Below the pieces are notes generated by a model. The model did not search any database. It was not told the DNA's origin and saw only the letters and a program-made list of their open reading frames with translations. Shown piece after piece: positions 24,707 through 33,522 of a stretch of 43,862 nucleotides of DNA. The position numbers and the translations under genes are program-made. The stretch covers positions 1 to 43,862 of the forward strand of contig JANXYV010000171.1 in the NCBI GenBank assembly GCA_025355875.1. The letters run 5' to 3'. This DNA comes from Prolixibacteraceae bacterium (GTDB lineage Bacteria; Bacteroidota; Bacteroidia; Bacteroidales; Prolixibacteraceae). The stretch's first letter is position 1, and each line of letters starts with the position of its first letter.

Positions 24707-25816
24707 TTATGGTTGAGTCATTCTTCTAAAAAGAAAAATGATTTCTTTATTTCTTTTTTCTTGTAAAACACTAAATCTAAGTAAATGATTAAATTCTTGT
24801 CTTCTTTCCTTTCTAAAATCATTTCGAATTATATTACAAACTGATGATATATTTTGAGATATTGTATTTCTATATCTATCAATCTTATTGGAAATTTCTT
24901 TTGCTAATTCATTCACATTAATCTCAAACTTATCATGTACTTTACTTAGTTCCAGTAGCCGTTTTATAACAAAACCACGCCTTGATTCACTTCCAGAAAT
25001 AGGTGAATTGAGTGATTTTTCTTTTATCTTGATTGTATTTACTATATTAAAATCATCCGTTTCAGTTTGAAATGGTGAAACGGTACTACTACTAATGATT
25101 GATATAAAATAATCAGTAAAATGGAATAATAACCGATCTAATTCCCAACCTGTTAGTCCAGCTTCATGAGCAATATCCAACATATCCCTCTCAGCTTTAG
25201 CATAATCTACTATTGAGATTTCTAATAGTTCATATATTCTTTGTAATCGACTATCAATCGCAATAGATTCATAAAAATCTGAATCATAAAGATCCATCCA
25301 TATGTTTCGTGCATATTTTTCACCTATCCCACTGAACTGACGGAAAAAGTCTAATTTCTCAGATTTTTCATGTAATGCCCTTTTTTGTTCTAACACAGCT
25401 TCAATGCCACCAATTTTTTCAATTTTTTCAATATTCTCAACTAACCATTTTGCCTTAGTTTCTGAAATACGAACATTTGCTTTGGAAAGAACTATGTTTA
25501 TGTGAGTAAATCTTTCTGATTTTTCCATAGCTTTTAGACTCTTCCATCCCAGCTTTCGGTAATTCTCCTCATTAAGCATTAACGATTTATATCCTCTATT
25601 ATTCAGCATTCCTGACATACTTTGGAGTAGCATGTACCAAACCACATCATCCTGAGTTGAGAGGATTGCCCCAATTCCCTGCAAACATTCGAGTTTTACC
25701 TTCATGTGAAGCGGCACATTACGAAGTGCCTCAATGAAATTTTCGTGTTTTGATTTCATATTCATCTTGATATCAATACCAAATGATAAATTTCCTGATT
25801 TGTGAATAAGTGGCAT
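24707..25816 (-). CDS. HhH-GPD (endonuclease III-like) DNA glycosylase-like protein with an extra C-terminal domain
   Basis: 369 residues from the ATG at 25816; Met18 or Met20 (MNMKSKHENF) are alternatives since homology is only expected from about 25. The middle resembles a helix-hairpin-helix glycosylase: FSGIGEKYA at 161-169 aligns with the LPGVGRKTA hairpin, placing Lys167 at the lyase lysine, and AIDSRLQRI at 186-194 aligns with VDTHVxR, placing Asp188 at the catalytic aspartate. No iron-sulphur cysteine cluster is present. The C-terminal third (about 270-369) is basic and helical, possibly a winged helix. The gene is clearly richer in A/T than its neighbours, and its ATG overlaps the stop of a truncated toxin gene, both signs of a secondary insertion. 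The function is inferred from these motifs only. Confidence 0.6.
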   Translation of the reverse strand: MPLIHKSGNLSFGIDIKMNMKSKHENFIEALRNVPLHMKVKLECLQGIGAILSTQDDVVWYMLLQSMSGMLNNRGYKSLMLNEENYRKLGWKSLKAMEKSERFTHINIVLSKANVRISETKAKWLVENIEKIEKIGGIEAVLEQKRALHEKSEKLDFFRQFSGIGEKYARNIWMDLYDSDFYESIAIDSRLQRIYELLEISIVDYAKAERDMLDIAHEAGLTGWELDRLLFHFTDYFISIISSSTVSPFQTETDDFNIVNTIKIKEKSLNSPISGSESRRGFVIKRLLELSKVHDKFEINVNELAKEISNKIDRYRNTISQNISSVCNIIRNDFRKERRQEFNHLLRFSVLQEKRNKEIIFLFRRMTQP

Positions 25817-25935
25817 TATTCCAGATCAGAAGCATTTATCAATCCTTCTGATTTCACATGACTCGAACCATAATATGCTTCGGGAAGACCTTTCAGAATC
25901 CGAAATGAGATATTCTGGTCGAAAAGGAGTTTCAT
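25816..25935 (-). pseudogene. Truncated DUF5615 (PIN-like) toxin gene
   Basis: Translation from the ATG at 25935 gives 39 residues (MKLLFDQNISFRILKGL ... INASDLE) then TAA. This is the start of DUF5615 PIN-like proteins (Asp6 being the first acidic active-site residue), which are normally about 110 residues. The later acidic residues and the core of the fold are missing. The ATG overlaps the TGA of the DUF433 gene by four bases (ATGA), as in intact DUF433-DUF5615 pairs. The stop TAA overlaps the ATG of the glycosylase-like gene by one base. The gene was evidently cut at its 3' end when that gene arrived. Confidence 0.7.
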
Positions 25936-26159
25936 ACGGCGACTTGATAAATGCTACGTTCCCTGTCGGCAGCAAAACTTAATGCAGCAAGGATGTCATC
26001 AGCCTGGAGTTCAGGATATTCTTCGATGATTTCATTATTTGACATTCCGGAAGCTAATAAAGAAAGAATATCATAAACAGTGATTCTCATCCCCCGAATG
26101 CAAGGTTTCCCGCCTCTTTTCCCAGCTTCAATCGTGATTATTTTTCGATAATCTATCAT
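25932..26159 (-). CDS. DUF433 antitoxin-like protein
   Basis: 75 residues of the DUF433 family: ITIEAGKRGGKPCIRGMRITVYDILSLLASGMS followed by EIIEEYPELQADDILAALSFAADRE. The family has a helix-turn-helix and is the usual partner of DUF5615 PIN-like proteins in VapBC-like modules. Here the partner is truncated. It starts 104 bases after the GH92 gene on the same strand, and two short palindromes lie in that gap. Confidence 0.88.
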   Translation of the reverse strand: MIDYRKIITIEAGKRGGKPCIRGMRITVYDILSLLASGMSNNEIIEEYPELQADDILAALSFAADRERSIYQVAV

Positions 26160-26209
26160 ACCGGATTTTTAAACTGTTAGAGTAAGTAAAACTAATCAAT
26201 TAAGAATCA

Positions 26210-26228
26210 TTTTACAAGAGTTGTAAAA
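26210..26228. promoter_or_regulatory. Palindrome upstream of the DUF433 gene
   Basis: TTTTACAA-GAG-TTGTAAAA is a perfect 8-bp inverted repeat with a 3-base centre, 51 bases before the DUF433 start. The form suits an antitoxin operator. Confidence 0.45.
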
Positions 26229-26239
26229 ATCAGCATGAT

Positions 26240-26251
26240 CAGTTTAAACTG
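26240..26251. promoter_or_regulatory. Second palindrome between GH92 and DUF433
   Basis: CAGTTTAAACTG is a perfect 12-base palindrome, 12 bases past the GH92 stop codon. It is too short for a strong terminator; a protein-binding site is possible. Confidence 0.35.
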
Positions 26252-26262
26252 AAATTTTTCAA

Positions 26263-28548
26263 TTACTTTTCATTCGAAAACGAATACGGAAAATCTCCTT
26301 CATTAATTTCTCTCTTCAGGTTAGGCTTTGCACTCATCCTGAAATCAATCACCGCACCTTTCTTCATTTCTGAATGGCTCAGCCAGTTTTTGTTGTATTC
26401 CTGTCCGTTGAACGTCATCGATTGAATGTATTTGTTGTCAGCGCTGTTTTCAGGAGCTTTGATTACGACTTCCTTTCCGTTTTCAAGTTTCAGTGTGATC
26501 TTTTTGAATAACGGTGCTCCCAGAACATACTGATCGCTTCCCGGAGTTACAGGGTAAAATCCCATAGCCGAAAATACATACCAGGCCGAGGTTTGTCCGT
26601 TATCTTCGTCGCCGCAATAGCCATCCGGAGTTGGAAGGTACATCCGGTTCATCACCTCACGTACCCATTTCTGCGCTTTCCAGGGTTGGCCAGCGTAATT
26701 GTAAAGGTAAATCATGTGCTGGATAGGTTGGTTGCCATGCGCGTAATTGCCCATATTCGCGATCTGCATTTCACGGATCTCATGAATGGTAAATCCATAA
26801 TACGAATCGTCGAAAACGGGTGGAACCACGAAAACTGAATCGAGCATGTGAGCAAACTCCTTTTTGCCGCCCATCAGATCAACCAATCCCTGTATATCGT
26901 GGAAGACACACCATGTATAATGCCAGCTGTTTCCTTCGGTAAAGGCATCGCCCCATTTAAATGGGTTGAAAGGTTTCTGAAAAGTACCATCCAGGTTTTT
27001 TCCGCGCATCAGCTTGGTTTCCTGATCGAAAACATTCCGGTAATTCTGGCAGCGTTTGGCAAACAAATCAATCTCCTCATGAGGGCGTTTCAGCTCTTTA
27101 GCCAGTTTCCAGATGGTCCAGTCAGCGAAAGCGTACTCGAGTGTGCGTGCGGTATTTTCCTTGATTTTCACATCGTATGGAATATAGCCCAGCTTGTTAT
27201 AATATTCAAAACCTTTTCGGCCAACTGAGGTCATCGGACCTTCGGTTTTTGTATTTTTCAGGACTGCTTCATAAAGCGTGTTGATGTCGTATCCGCGTGC
27301 GCCATTCAGATAAGCATCGGCAATAATGGTGGCCGAGTTGGAACCGATCATGCAGTCACGATGCCCGGGGCTGGCCCATTCCGGAAGGAATCCGCTTTCT
27401 TTATACGTATTCACCAATCCTTCCTGAATTTGGGCGTTCAACGATGGAAATACGAGGTTGAAAAACGGAAAGACTGCCCGGAACGTGTCCCAGAAACCAT
27501 TGTCGGTAAACATCGCTCCTGGCAGAACCTGACCATTGTATGGACTGTAATGAACCATTTTTCCATCCTTGTCAAATTCGAAAAACTTACGTGGAAACAA
27601 CATCGTCCGGTACATACACGAATAGAATGTGCGGGTTTGATCGGTAGTTCCGCCTTCGACAGCAATGCGCGAAAGTTCTTTGTTCCATATGTCTTTTCCT
27701 TTCAGGCAAACCTGGTCAAAATTATCATTGCCCAATTCTTTCAGGTTCAGTTCGGCTTGATCGAAACTGATGAAGGAGGAAGCGACCTGAACATGAATCT
27801 GCTCGCCTTTTCTGGTTTTAAATCGAAGTGCGGCTCCGACATGGTTTGCTTTTAACTCAGAGATCCCTGCAATTACTGAAGAATCGCTCCAGACGGAACT
27901 TTCAGCAAACGGATTGTCAAATTTCAGTACGAAATAGTTTTTAAAATTTGCCGGAACACCGCCACTGTTGCGGGTGGTGTAACCAATCACTTTTTTTTCT
28001 GAAGGGATGATTTTGATGTAGGAACCTTTATCGAAAGCATCAATAATTACCCACGATTTCTCATTTTCAGGAAAGGTAAACCGGAACATGGCTGCCCGTT
28101 CAGTCGGTGTGATTTCGGTGGTCACATCGTAGTCAGCCAGATAAACACTGTAATAATACGGTTTCACGGTTTCAGCTTTGTGTGAAAACCAGCTGGCTCT
28201 TGCATTTCCTGAAATTTTCAACTCTCCGGTCATCGGGAATAGCGAAAACTGTCCGTAATCGTTGATCCACGGGCTTGGCTGATGGGTTTGTTTGAATCCC
28301 TGAATATGGGTTGCATCGTAAGCATATACCCATCCATCGCCCATTTTTGCGGTTTGCGGAGTCCAGAAATTCATCCCCCAAGGCATGGCAATGGCCGGAT
28401 AGGTATTTCCGTTCGAAAGTGAAAAATTGGAATCGGAGCCCATCAGCGGATTGACGTAATCGACCGGATATGTATTTTGAGCAAAAGAATTAGTAACAAA
28501 ATTGAAAAGCAAAAGAAGAAGGAAAATGAAAAGCGTAAAGGATTTCAT
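26263..28548 (-). CDS. GH92 alpha-mannosidase
   Basis: 761 residues with a signal peptide (to about 23, TNSFAQ). GH92 enzymes are calcium-dependent inverting exo-alpha-mannosidases. Family blocks are all present: NTYPAIAMPWGMNFWTPQ, GFKQTHQPSPWINDYG, DNGFWDTFRAVFPFF, YAFADWTIWKLA, the WGDAFTEGNSWHYTW block carrying the general-acid glutamate, GNQPIQHMIYLYNYAGQPWK, and GDEDNGQTSAWYVFSAMGFYP. The linkage specificity (1,2-, 1,3-, 1,4-) cannot be read from sequence. Without T9SS tail or lipobox it is probably periplasmic. Last gene of the eight-gene polysaccharide cluster, 49 bases after the second GH26 gene. Confidence 0.95.
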   Translation of the reverse strand: MKSFTLFIFLLLLLFNFVTNSFAQNTYPVDYVNPLMGSDSNFSLSNGNTYPAIAMPWGMNFWTPQTAKMGDGWVYAYDATHIQGFKQTHQPSPWINDYGQFSLFPMTGELKISGNARASWFSHKAETVKPYYYSVYLADYDVTTEITPTERAAMFRFTFPENEKSWVIIDAFDKGSYIKIIPSEKKVIGYTTRNSGGVPANFKNYFVLKFDNPFAESSVWSDSSVIAGISELKANHVGAALRFKTRKGEQIHVQVASSFISFDQAELNLKELGNDNFDQVCLKGKDIWNKELSRIAVEGGTTDQTRTFYSCMYRTMLFPRKFFEFDKDGKMVHYSPYNGQVLPGAMFTDNGFWDTFRAVFPFFNLVFPSLNAQIQEGLVNTYKESGFLPEWASPGHRDCMIGSNSATIIADAYLNGARGYDINTLYEAVLKNTKTEGPMTSVGRKGFEYYNKLGYIPYDVKIKENTARTLEYAFADWTIWKLAKELKRPHEEIDLFAKRCQNYRNVFDQETKLMRGKNLDGTFQKPFNPFKWGDAFTEGNSWHYTWCVFHDIQGLVDLMGGKKEFAHMLDSVFVVPPVFDDSYYGFTIHEIREMQIANMGNYAHGNQPIQHMIYLYNYAGQPWKAQKWVREVMNRMYLPTPDGYCGDEDNGQTSAWYVFSAMGFYPVTPGSDQYVLGAPLFKKITLKLENGKEVVIKAPENSADNKYIQSMTFNGQEYNKNWLSHSEMKKGAVIDFRMSAKPNLKREINEGDFPYSFSNEK

Positions 28549-28597
28549 AGGTTCGATTTTGTTAGTTCGTTTTACTGATAAGAAATTCCAGGTGATT

Positions 28598-29608
28598 TTA
28601 ATTTATTGGCTTTCCCTGCCAACCGGGAAGTTCATCCAAAGTTACCACGTTCGGAGCTTTGTATAGCTCTTTAATCTGTGGTAGGGTGTTATTCTTTACG
28701 GTCAGTTCTGCCCAACTCATAAAAAATGTCCATTTGGGCTGCCCGAGTAATTCTGCTGAAGTTGGCAGTAACTGGCACTCTCCGATTGCAATGGGTTTTC
28801 CGCCGGCAACCTTTAAACAGGCATTGTATTTTGACAGAGTATAGCCGGTTCCGTCACTGCTATACATGTCCATTGCCAGAAGATCCCAATATTCACTCCC
28901 CGGATTATAATCGATCAAATCTGCTTCTAAGGTTTTAAAATCCTGAATATCCCAAATCCAGATGAGGTTCGTTAATCCTTTGGTGTATTTCAGGTAATCA
29001 TGTGTAATCTGGTACAATTTGGCAGTTCCATCGACTCCTTTCCGGCCTGCCCACCAGAAGACCGGCTGATTCATTTCATGAAACGGACGAAAAAAAACTT
29101 CCACGCCTTTTTCTTTGAGATACTGCATGTACATTGCAATTTCGTCCAATCGTTTTTTCCAGGTGATATTCAACTCACCGCCTTCAGTGATTAATGAAGT
29201 CCATTCAGCATCGTTCAAATGATCTAAAACTCCTGTTTCGTTCCATGCGCAGGGTTCCGAATGAACCGGTGAACAGGTATGCCACATGATATTCACCAAA
29301 GAACCTTTCTTCCAGGATTTTTCTGCCTGGTAAATCATGTCCCAGCGCGCTTTTATATCTTCAGGCAAAAACAAGAAATCTCCACTCCAAAGGCCAGGTG
29401 TTTTTCCGCTTTTAATCGTAATTGAGTCTGTCCAGAGACTGGGAATTGAATTTGGTTCCCGGTTATGGATTCCAGCCACAGTTTTTGAGCCTGATATGCT
29501 GTATAAATAATTCAGTGATTTGAAATTTGTCTGACCGGGACTTTCCGAATATAGAAACAGGAACAACACTGGAAGAGTGCAAAACCTGACCATTTTTATG
29601 ATTTTCAT
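28598..29608 (-). CDS. GH26 beta-mannanase-like hydrolase
   Basis: 336 residues. The N-terminal hydrophobic run (VLFLFLYSESPGQ) suggests export; the ATG at 29608 or the Met at codon 6 could start it. GH26 motifs: FFRPFHEMNQ at 172-181 with acid/base Glu178, WWAGRK, and PIAIGECQ at 272-279 with nucleophile Glu277. GH26 enzymes cut beta-1,4-mannan, with a few acting on mixed glucan or xylan. No sorting tail is present, so it probably works in the periplasm on fragments. It lies between the GH2 and GH92 genes on the same strand, which fits mannan breakdown. Confidence 0.9.
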   Translation of the reverse strand: MKIIKMVRFCTLPVLFLFLYSESPGQTNFKSLNYLYSISGSKTVAGIHNREPNSIPSLWTDSITIKSGKTPGLWSGDFLFLPEDIKARWDMIYQAEKSWKKGSLVNIMWHTCSPVHSEPCAWNETGVLDHLNDAEWTSLITEGGELNITWKKRLDEIAMYMQYLKEKGVEVFFRPFHEMNQPVFWWAGRKGVDGTAKLYQITHDYLKYTKGLTNLIWIWDIQDFKTLEADLIDYNPGSEYWDLLAMDMYSSDGTGYTLSKYNACLKVAGGKPIAIGECQLLPTSAELLGQPKWTFFMSWAELTVKNNTLPQIKELYKAPNVVTLDELPGWQGKPIN

Positions 29609-29647
29609 TTTACCTGGGTTAAATTCAAATTTACTTTTATTGAATTC

Positions 29648-32137
29648 CTATTTGGCAGTAATAACCAATTGCATCCCTTCCAACCCTGCCGATTCGGCTT
29701 TCAGTTTAATTTCGCCTGAAGTTCCGGTTGGCCTCAGAATCACCAGGCAGCGGCCGTTAAAACTGTTTACCTGTGGCGTGTGGAAGCTTTTCATATCGGT
29801 TGGATTTCCATTCTCGACAGCAGCCATTTCGCCGACACCTTCAACGGCAAATTGAACAGGCAAACTGGCATCAGGAACGAGATTCCCTGCTTCGTCAGTT
29901 ATTTCAATGCTGACATACGAAAGGTCGTTCCGACTGGCTTTCAGTTCTGAACGATCAGCAGTTAAACGTATCTTTGATGGTTTGCCAGTTGTTTTCAGAA
30001 TTTTGGTTCCCATTTCCTTGCCATCTTTCAGGGCAATTGCTTTCAATTCCCCCGATTCGTAAGGCACTTCAAACGTGGCAGTAAGCTTGGTTTCTACAGA
30101 TACCGGTTTCGTTCCAATCACTTTGCCGTTCAGTTCGAGCCTCACTTCAGGATAATTCGAATACACATTCACCTGCAATTTTTGCCCTTCGTTGCCCGGC
30201 CAGTTCCAGCTTTGCTGTTCATCGGGCCATCCCCACAAACTTACCACTTCTTTCATTCCTGATGAGACGGGCTTGTGAACAGCCATTTCGAGATTACTGT
30301 TTTTCCATACCACATCGCGGAAATAGGATTGTGGTTTCTTGAAGCCGCAGATGTCGATATCGCCGCAATAGGCATTGTACCAGGGCCAGCCCGGTGAAAA
30401 TTGCGGTTTGTCGTTAGGAGAAGTGATCAGGGCATTTCCGATTCCTGCCTCGCCCAGGTAGTCCATGGCGGTCCATACGAAATCGCCCAAAACATAAGGA
30501 TTTTTCTCCACCATTTGCCAATTTTCGAAAGCTTCTTTGGGCCACGATTCAGTTCCAATCATCATCCATTTCGGAAATTTCTGATGATCGACTTCATAAC
30601 GCTTCCATTCGTAATTGTAGCCACAAACATCGAGCAGTGAAAAAGCCGGATAGGTGTCTTCCCACGCTCTACCCTTTTTATCCCAAAAAGCACAGATGGC
30701 CTCGGTTATAGGCCGCGTTTGATCGATGTTTTTGATGATCTCGCTCAAATTTTTTGTAATTGCTAAACCCGAAGAATCGGCTCTTTCCGGAATTTCGTTG
30801 CCAATGCTCCAAAGGATTACCGATGGATGATTGCGGTCGCGAAGAACCATTGCTTCCAGATCTTCCTGATGAAACTGGAAGAAATAATTGCTGTAATCGT
30901 CTGGATTTTTTGGTTTTAACCATTGGTCAAATGCCTCATCAATCACCAGCACACCCAGCCTGTCGCAGGCATCCAGAAACTGGTGCGATGGTGGATTGTG
31001 ACTGGTACGGATGGCATTGAAGCCGAATTTTTTCATCAGTTCAACGCGGCGTTCCTCGGCACGGTCGATGGTGGCCGAACCCAGCGGCCCGTTGTCGTGG
31101 TGCATGCAGCCGCCTTTCAAAAGTACCCGTTCGCCATTCAGCAAAAAGCCTTTTTCGGCGCTGAATTCAATCGAACGAATCCCGAAAGTGGTGGTTTTCT
31201 GATCGATAATGATTCCTTTATACTTGATTTCACTTACTGCTTTGTACAATTTGGGAGAATCGACCGACCATCGTTCCGGAGTTTTTACTTCAATAGACTG
31301 TTCCGCTTCGGCTATTTTGCCCGAGATTGTTTTTAAACTTGATTCTGTTTCACCTACGGACTGCCCTTCCGGAGAAATGATCCGGGTAGAGACACTTACT
31401 TCAACATCTCCGGAAGTTCGGTTGTCAACCGAAGTCGCAACTTTTACCATCGCTTTTTCGGCTGAAACTTCAGGAGTGGTGATGAAAGTTCCCCAAACCG
31501 GAATGCTCACCAAATCGGTTACCTTTAACGTCACATGCCGGTAAATTCCTGATCCACTGTACCATCGACTGTTTTTTCCGGGATTGATAGCTACTATTGC
31601 CAAAGTGTTTTTTTTGCCCACCGGTTTCAGATACGGCGTCAGATTGCAGGTGAACGGGGTGTATCCATACGAATGATATCCGACATGTTGCCCGTTAATC
31701 CAGACATTCGACTCCATATAAACTCCATCGAAACAGATTTGAACGATTTTGTCTTTGAATGATTTTTCGGTGGTAAATGTTTTCCGATACCAGCCTATGC
31801 CGCCCACGACATTCCCGGTCGAGCCTTTTCCTTCGCTTTCTTCGGAGAAAGGACCGATTTGTTTCTTACCTTCAACAAACGGCACATCCTCGATACTCCA
31901 ATCGTGCGGTAAATCAACAGACCTCCAACCCGAATCGTCGAAAACAGCCGAATCAGCATGGCGGGCTTCACCTAATTTAAACTTCCACCCGGCATCGAAA
32001 TTCACCTCACGCTGGGTGAAATCAGGTTTGGAACTGCTGCACGAGACAAATAATACGAAGGAAAACAGAATCAAAAAACCTGCATAGAACTTGCTGGTAT
32101 TCTGAAGGAAACAGATGGGGATGATTGATTTTTTCAT
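29648..32137 (-). CDS. GH2 family beta-glycosidase lipoprotein
   Basis: 829 residues. A lipoprotein signal ends in LFVSC33SSS, so Cys33 would be lipidated. Order of domains: sugar-binding jelly roll (about 45-205), immunoglobulin-like domain (about 210-320), TIM barrel with acid/base Glu448 in WSIGNEIPER and nucleophile Glu530 in MIGTESWPKE, then C-terminal beta domains of the type often found in GH2 beta-galactosidases (from about 625, including LTADRSELKASRNDLSYVSIEI). Activity is most likely beta-galactosidase or beta-mannosidase; the cluster would make use of either on galactomannan. An FxxxW segment (FENWQ) follows the nucleophile. Confidence 0.9.
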   Translation of the reverse strand: MKKSIIPICFLQNTSKFYAGFLILFSFVLFVSCSSSKPDFTQREVNFDAGWKFKLGEARHADSAVFDDSGWRSVDLPHDWSIEDVPFVEGKKQIGPFSEESEGKGSTGNVVGGIGWYRKTFTTEKSFKDKIVQICFDGVYMESNVWINGQHVGYHSYGYTPFTCNLTPYLKPVGKKNTLAIVAINPGKNSRWYSGSGIYRHVTLKVTDLVSIPVWGTFITTPEVSAEKAMVKVATSVDNRTSGDVEVSVSTRIISPEGQSVGETESSLKTISGKIAEAEQSIEVKTPERWSVDSPKLYKAVSEIKYKGIIIDQKTTTFGIRSIEFSAEKGFLLNGERVLLKGGCMHHDNGPLGSATIDRAEERRVELMKKFGFNAIRTSHNPPSHQFLDACDRLGVLVIDEAFDQWLKPKNPDDYSNYFFQFHQEDLEAMVLRDRNHPSVILWSIGNEIPERADSSGLAITKNLSEIIKNIDQTRPITEAICAFWDKKGRAWEDTYPAFSLLDVCGYNYEWKRYEVDHQKFPKWMMIGTESWPKEAFENWQMVEKNPYVLGDFVWTAMDYLGEAGIGNALITSPNDKPQFSPGWPWYNAYCGDIDICGFKKPQSYFRDVVWKNSNLEMAVHKPVSSGMKEVVSLWGWPDEQQSWNWPGNEGQKLQVNVYSNYPEVRLELNGKVIGTKPVSVETKLTATFEVPYESGELKAIALKDGKEMGTKILKTTGKPSKIRLTADRSELKASRNDLSYVSIEITDEAGNLVPDASLPVQFAVEGVGEMAAVENGNPTDMKSFHTPQVNSFNGRCLVILRPTGTSGEIKLKAESAGLEGMQLVITAK

Positions 32138-32202
32138 TGTAACATTCTGGTTTGAAGTTTTCTTTTTGGACCGGGCTCAGACAAGTCCATTGACTCTTAT
32201 AT

Positions 32203-33522
32203 TTATTTTACCTGAAGATTTATTTCAGCAGATTTTTTCTTAGATTCAATATGCAAAAGATAAGTTCCCGGTTGAAGCGATTTTGTATTTTTCAACTCGT
32301 ATATCCCATTGGTTGAGGCATGAAGCTTTTGCTGTGCAACTGCTTTTCCGGAGATGTCAAAAACGCTTACCAAAATTTCATCACCCTTCAACAATCCATT
32401 TAGCCTAAGATTAAGGCTGCGACCTTTCTCTAATGGGTTTGGATAAACTTTGATTTCTTCGAAAGCAGGATCGTTTTCAATTTGGATTGATTCAGTCGGT
32501 TGCGACCAATTCAGGTTATCGCGATTGGCAACATAGGGATCGGAGAGCGCCTCCTTCACATACTTATTGGATGAAAGTCCCCACTTGTCGTTCCAGCACA
32601 CGAAGAAACAGGCGTCAGGGAAGTTGGTTTTCAGACCGTTAATAAATAACCTGTAATCATAAGTACCTGACGGACTGGATGCATTTTCAGGTCCGAATTC
32701 CGTGAATCCGAATGGTTTGCCTAATTTGACCAAGGAAGAATATCCACTGATCCCTGAAGTTGTAATGTTGCTCGTGTATGCGTCAAGACCGGTAATGTCA
32801 GCATAGGCATCGCCCGGATAGTAGCTGGCAGCATTTGAACCCATATTCGGACCATACACCCAGATGAGGTTATTGAGTTTTTTCGTAATTGTGAAGTAAT
32901 CGAACATCTGTTTCCATATTTGAATAAACAATGAAGGCGTTTTTCCTCCCCACCAGAACCATGCTCCGTTCATTTCGTGAAACGGACGAAAAAGCACCAC
33001 TATGCCATTATCCTGTAACTGGCTGAGCCCGGCGGCAATGATGTCCATTTCTTTGAACCAGCGCGTATAAGTATCAGTACCCGGAATCAGCAATTGATTG
33101 AGGTCAACTCCGGTATCCCTGAGCCCGGCGCCATTGGGGTTTGCAGGATTGGTCATGTGCACCTGAAGCGTCACCAGTGAACCCGCTTTCCAGGCTTTTA
33201 TCAGGTCCGGATTGGTCAAATTATATTTAATCTGCTGGCCATTCGACCAATCGACATAATCAGAACCTACAATCCCCACCCATTTTCCGGTAGTATTAAA
33301 AATACTGGTAGCCACTCCATAATTATTCGTTCCACCGCTGTACCCAATGAATTGTCCGGAGAAGAGGCGATGGTCTGTGCGGTCTTTAAGCGATGCAAAG
33401 TAATTCAGGATTAATCTGACATTGCTGTTGGCATTTGGATTTACCGGATCTAACGCAAACAGATTTGCACTGAGCAACAGGCAAAAACTGAGAAACAATA
33501 TTTTGAACGATAGTTTTTTCAT
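32203..33522 (-). CDS. GH26 beta-mannanase with T9SS sorting domain
   Basis: 439 residues: signal peptide (to about 24, SANLFA), GH26 TIM barrel, T9SS type A domain. Catalytic residues: Glu183 in FRPFHEMNGAWFWWGG, and Glu275 in FGFTEFGPEN. The tail (about 355-439) has VYPNPLEKGRSLNL and PGTYLLHIESKKKSAEINLQVK. It should be exported to the cell surface to start mannan cleavage, leaving the tail-less GH26 for later steps. Its ATG overlaps the TGA of the beta-helix gene (ATGA, 33519-33522), which suggests translational coupling. Confidence 0.92.
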   Translation of the reverse strand: MKKLSFKILFLSFCLLLSANLFALDPVNPNANSNVRLILNYFASLKDRTDHRLFSGQFIGYSGGTNNYGVATSIFNTTGKWVGIVGSDYVDWSNGQQIKYNLTNPDLIKAWKAGSLVTLQVHMTNPANPNGAGLRDTGVDLNQLLIPGTDTYTRWFKEMDIIAAGLSQLQDNGIVVLFRPFHEMNGAWFWWGGKTPSLFIQIWKQMFDYFTITKKLNNLIWVYGPNMGSNAASYYPGDAYADITGLDAYTSNITTSGISGYSSLVKLGKPFGFTEFGPENASSPSGTYDYRLFINGLKTNFPDACFFVCWNDKWGLSSNKYVKEALSDPYVANRDNLNWSQPTESIQIENDPAFEEIKVYPNPLEKGRSLNLRLNGLLKGDEILVSVFDISGKAVAQQKLHASTNGIYELKNTKSLQPGTYLLHIESKKKSAEINLQVK

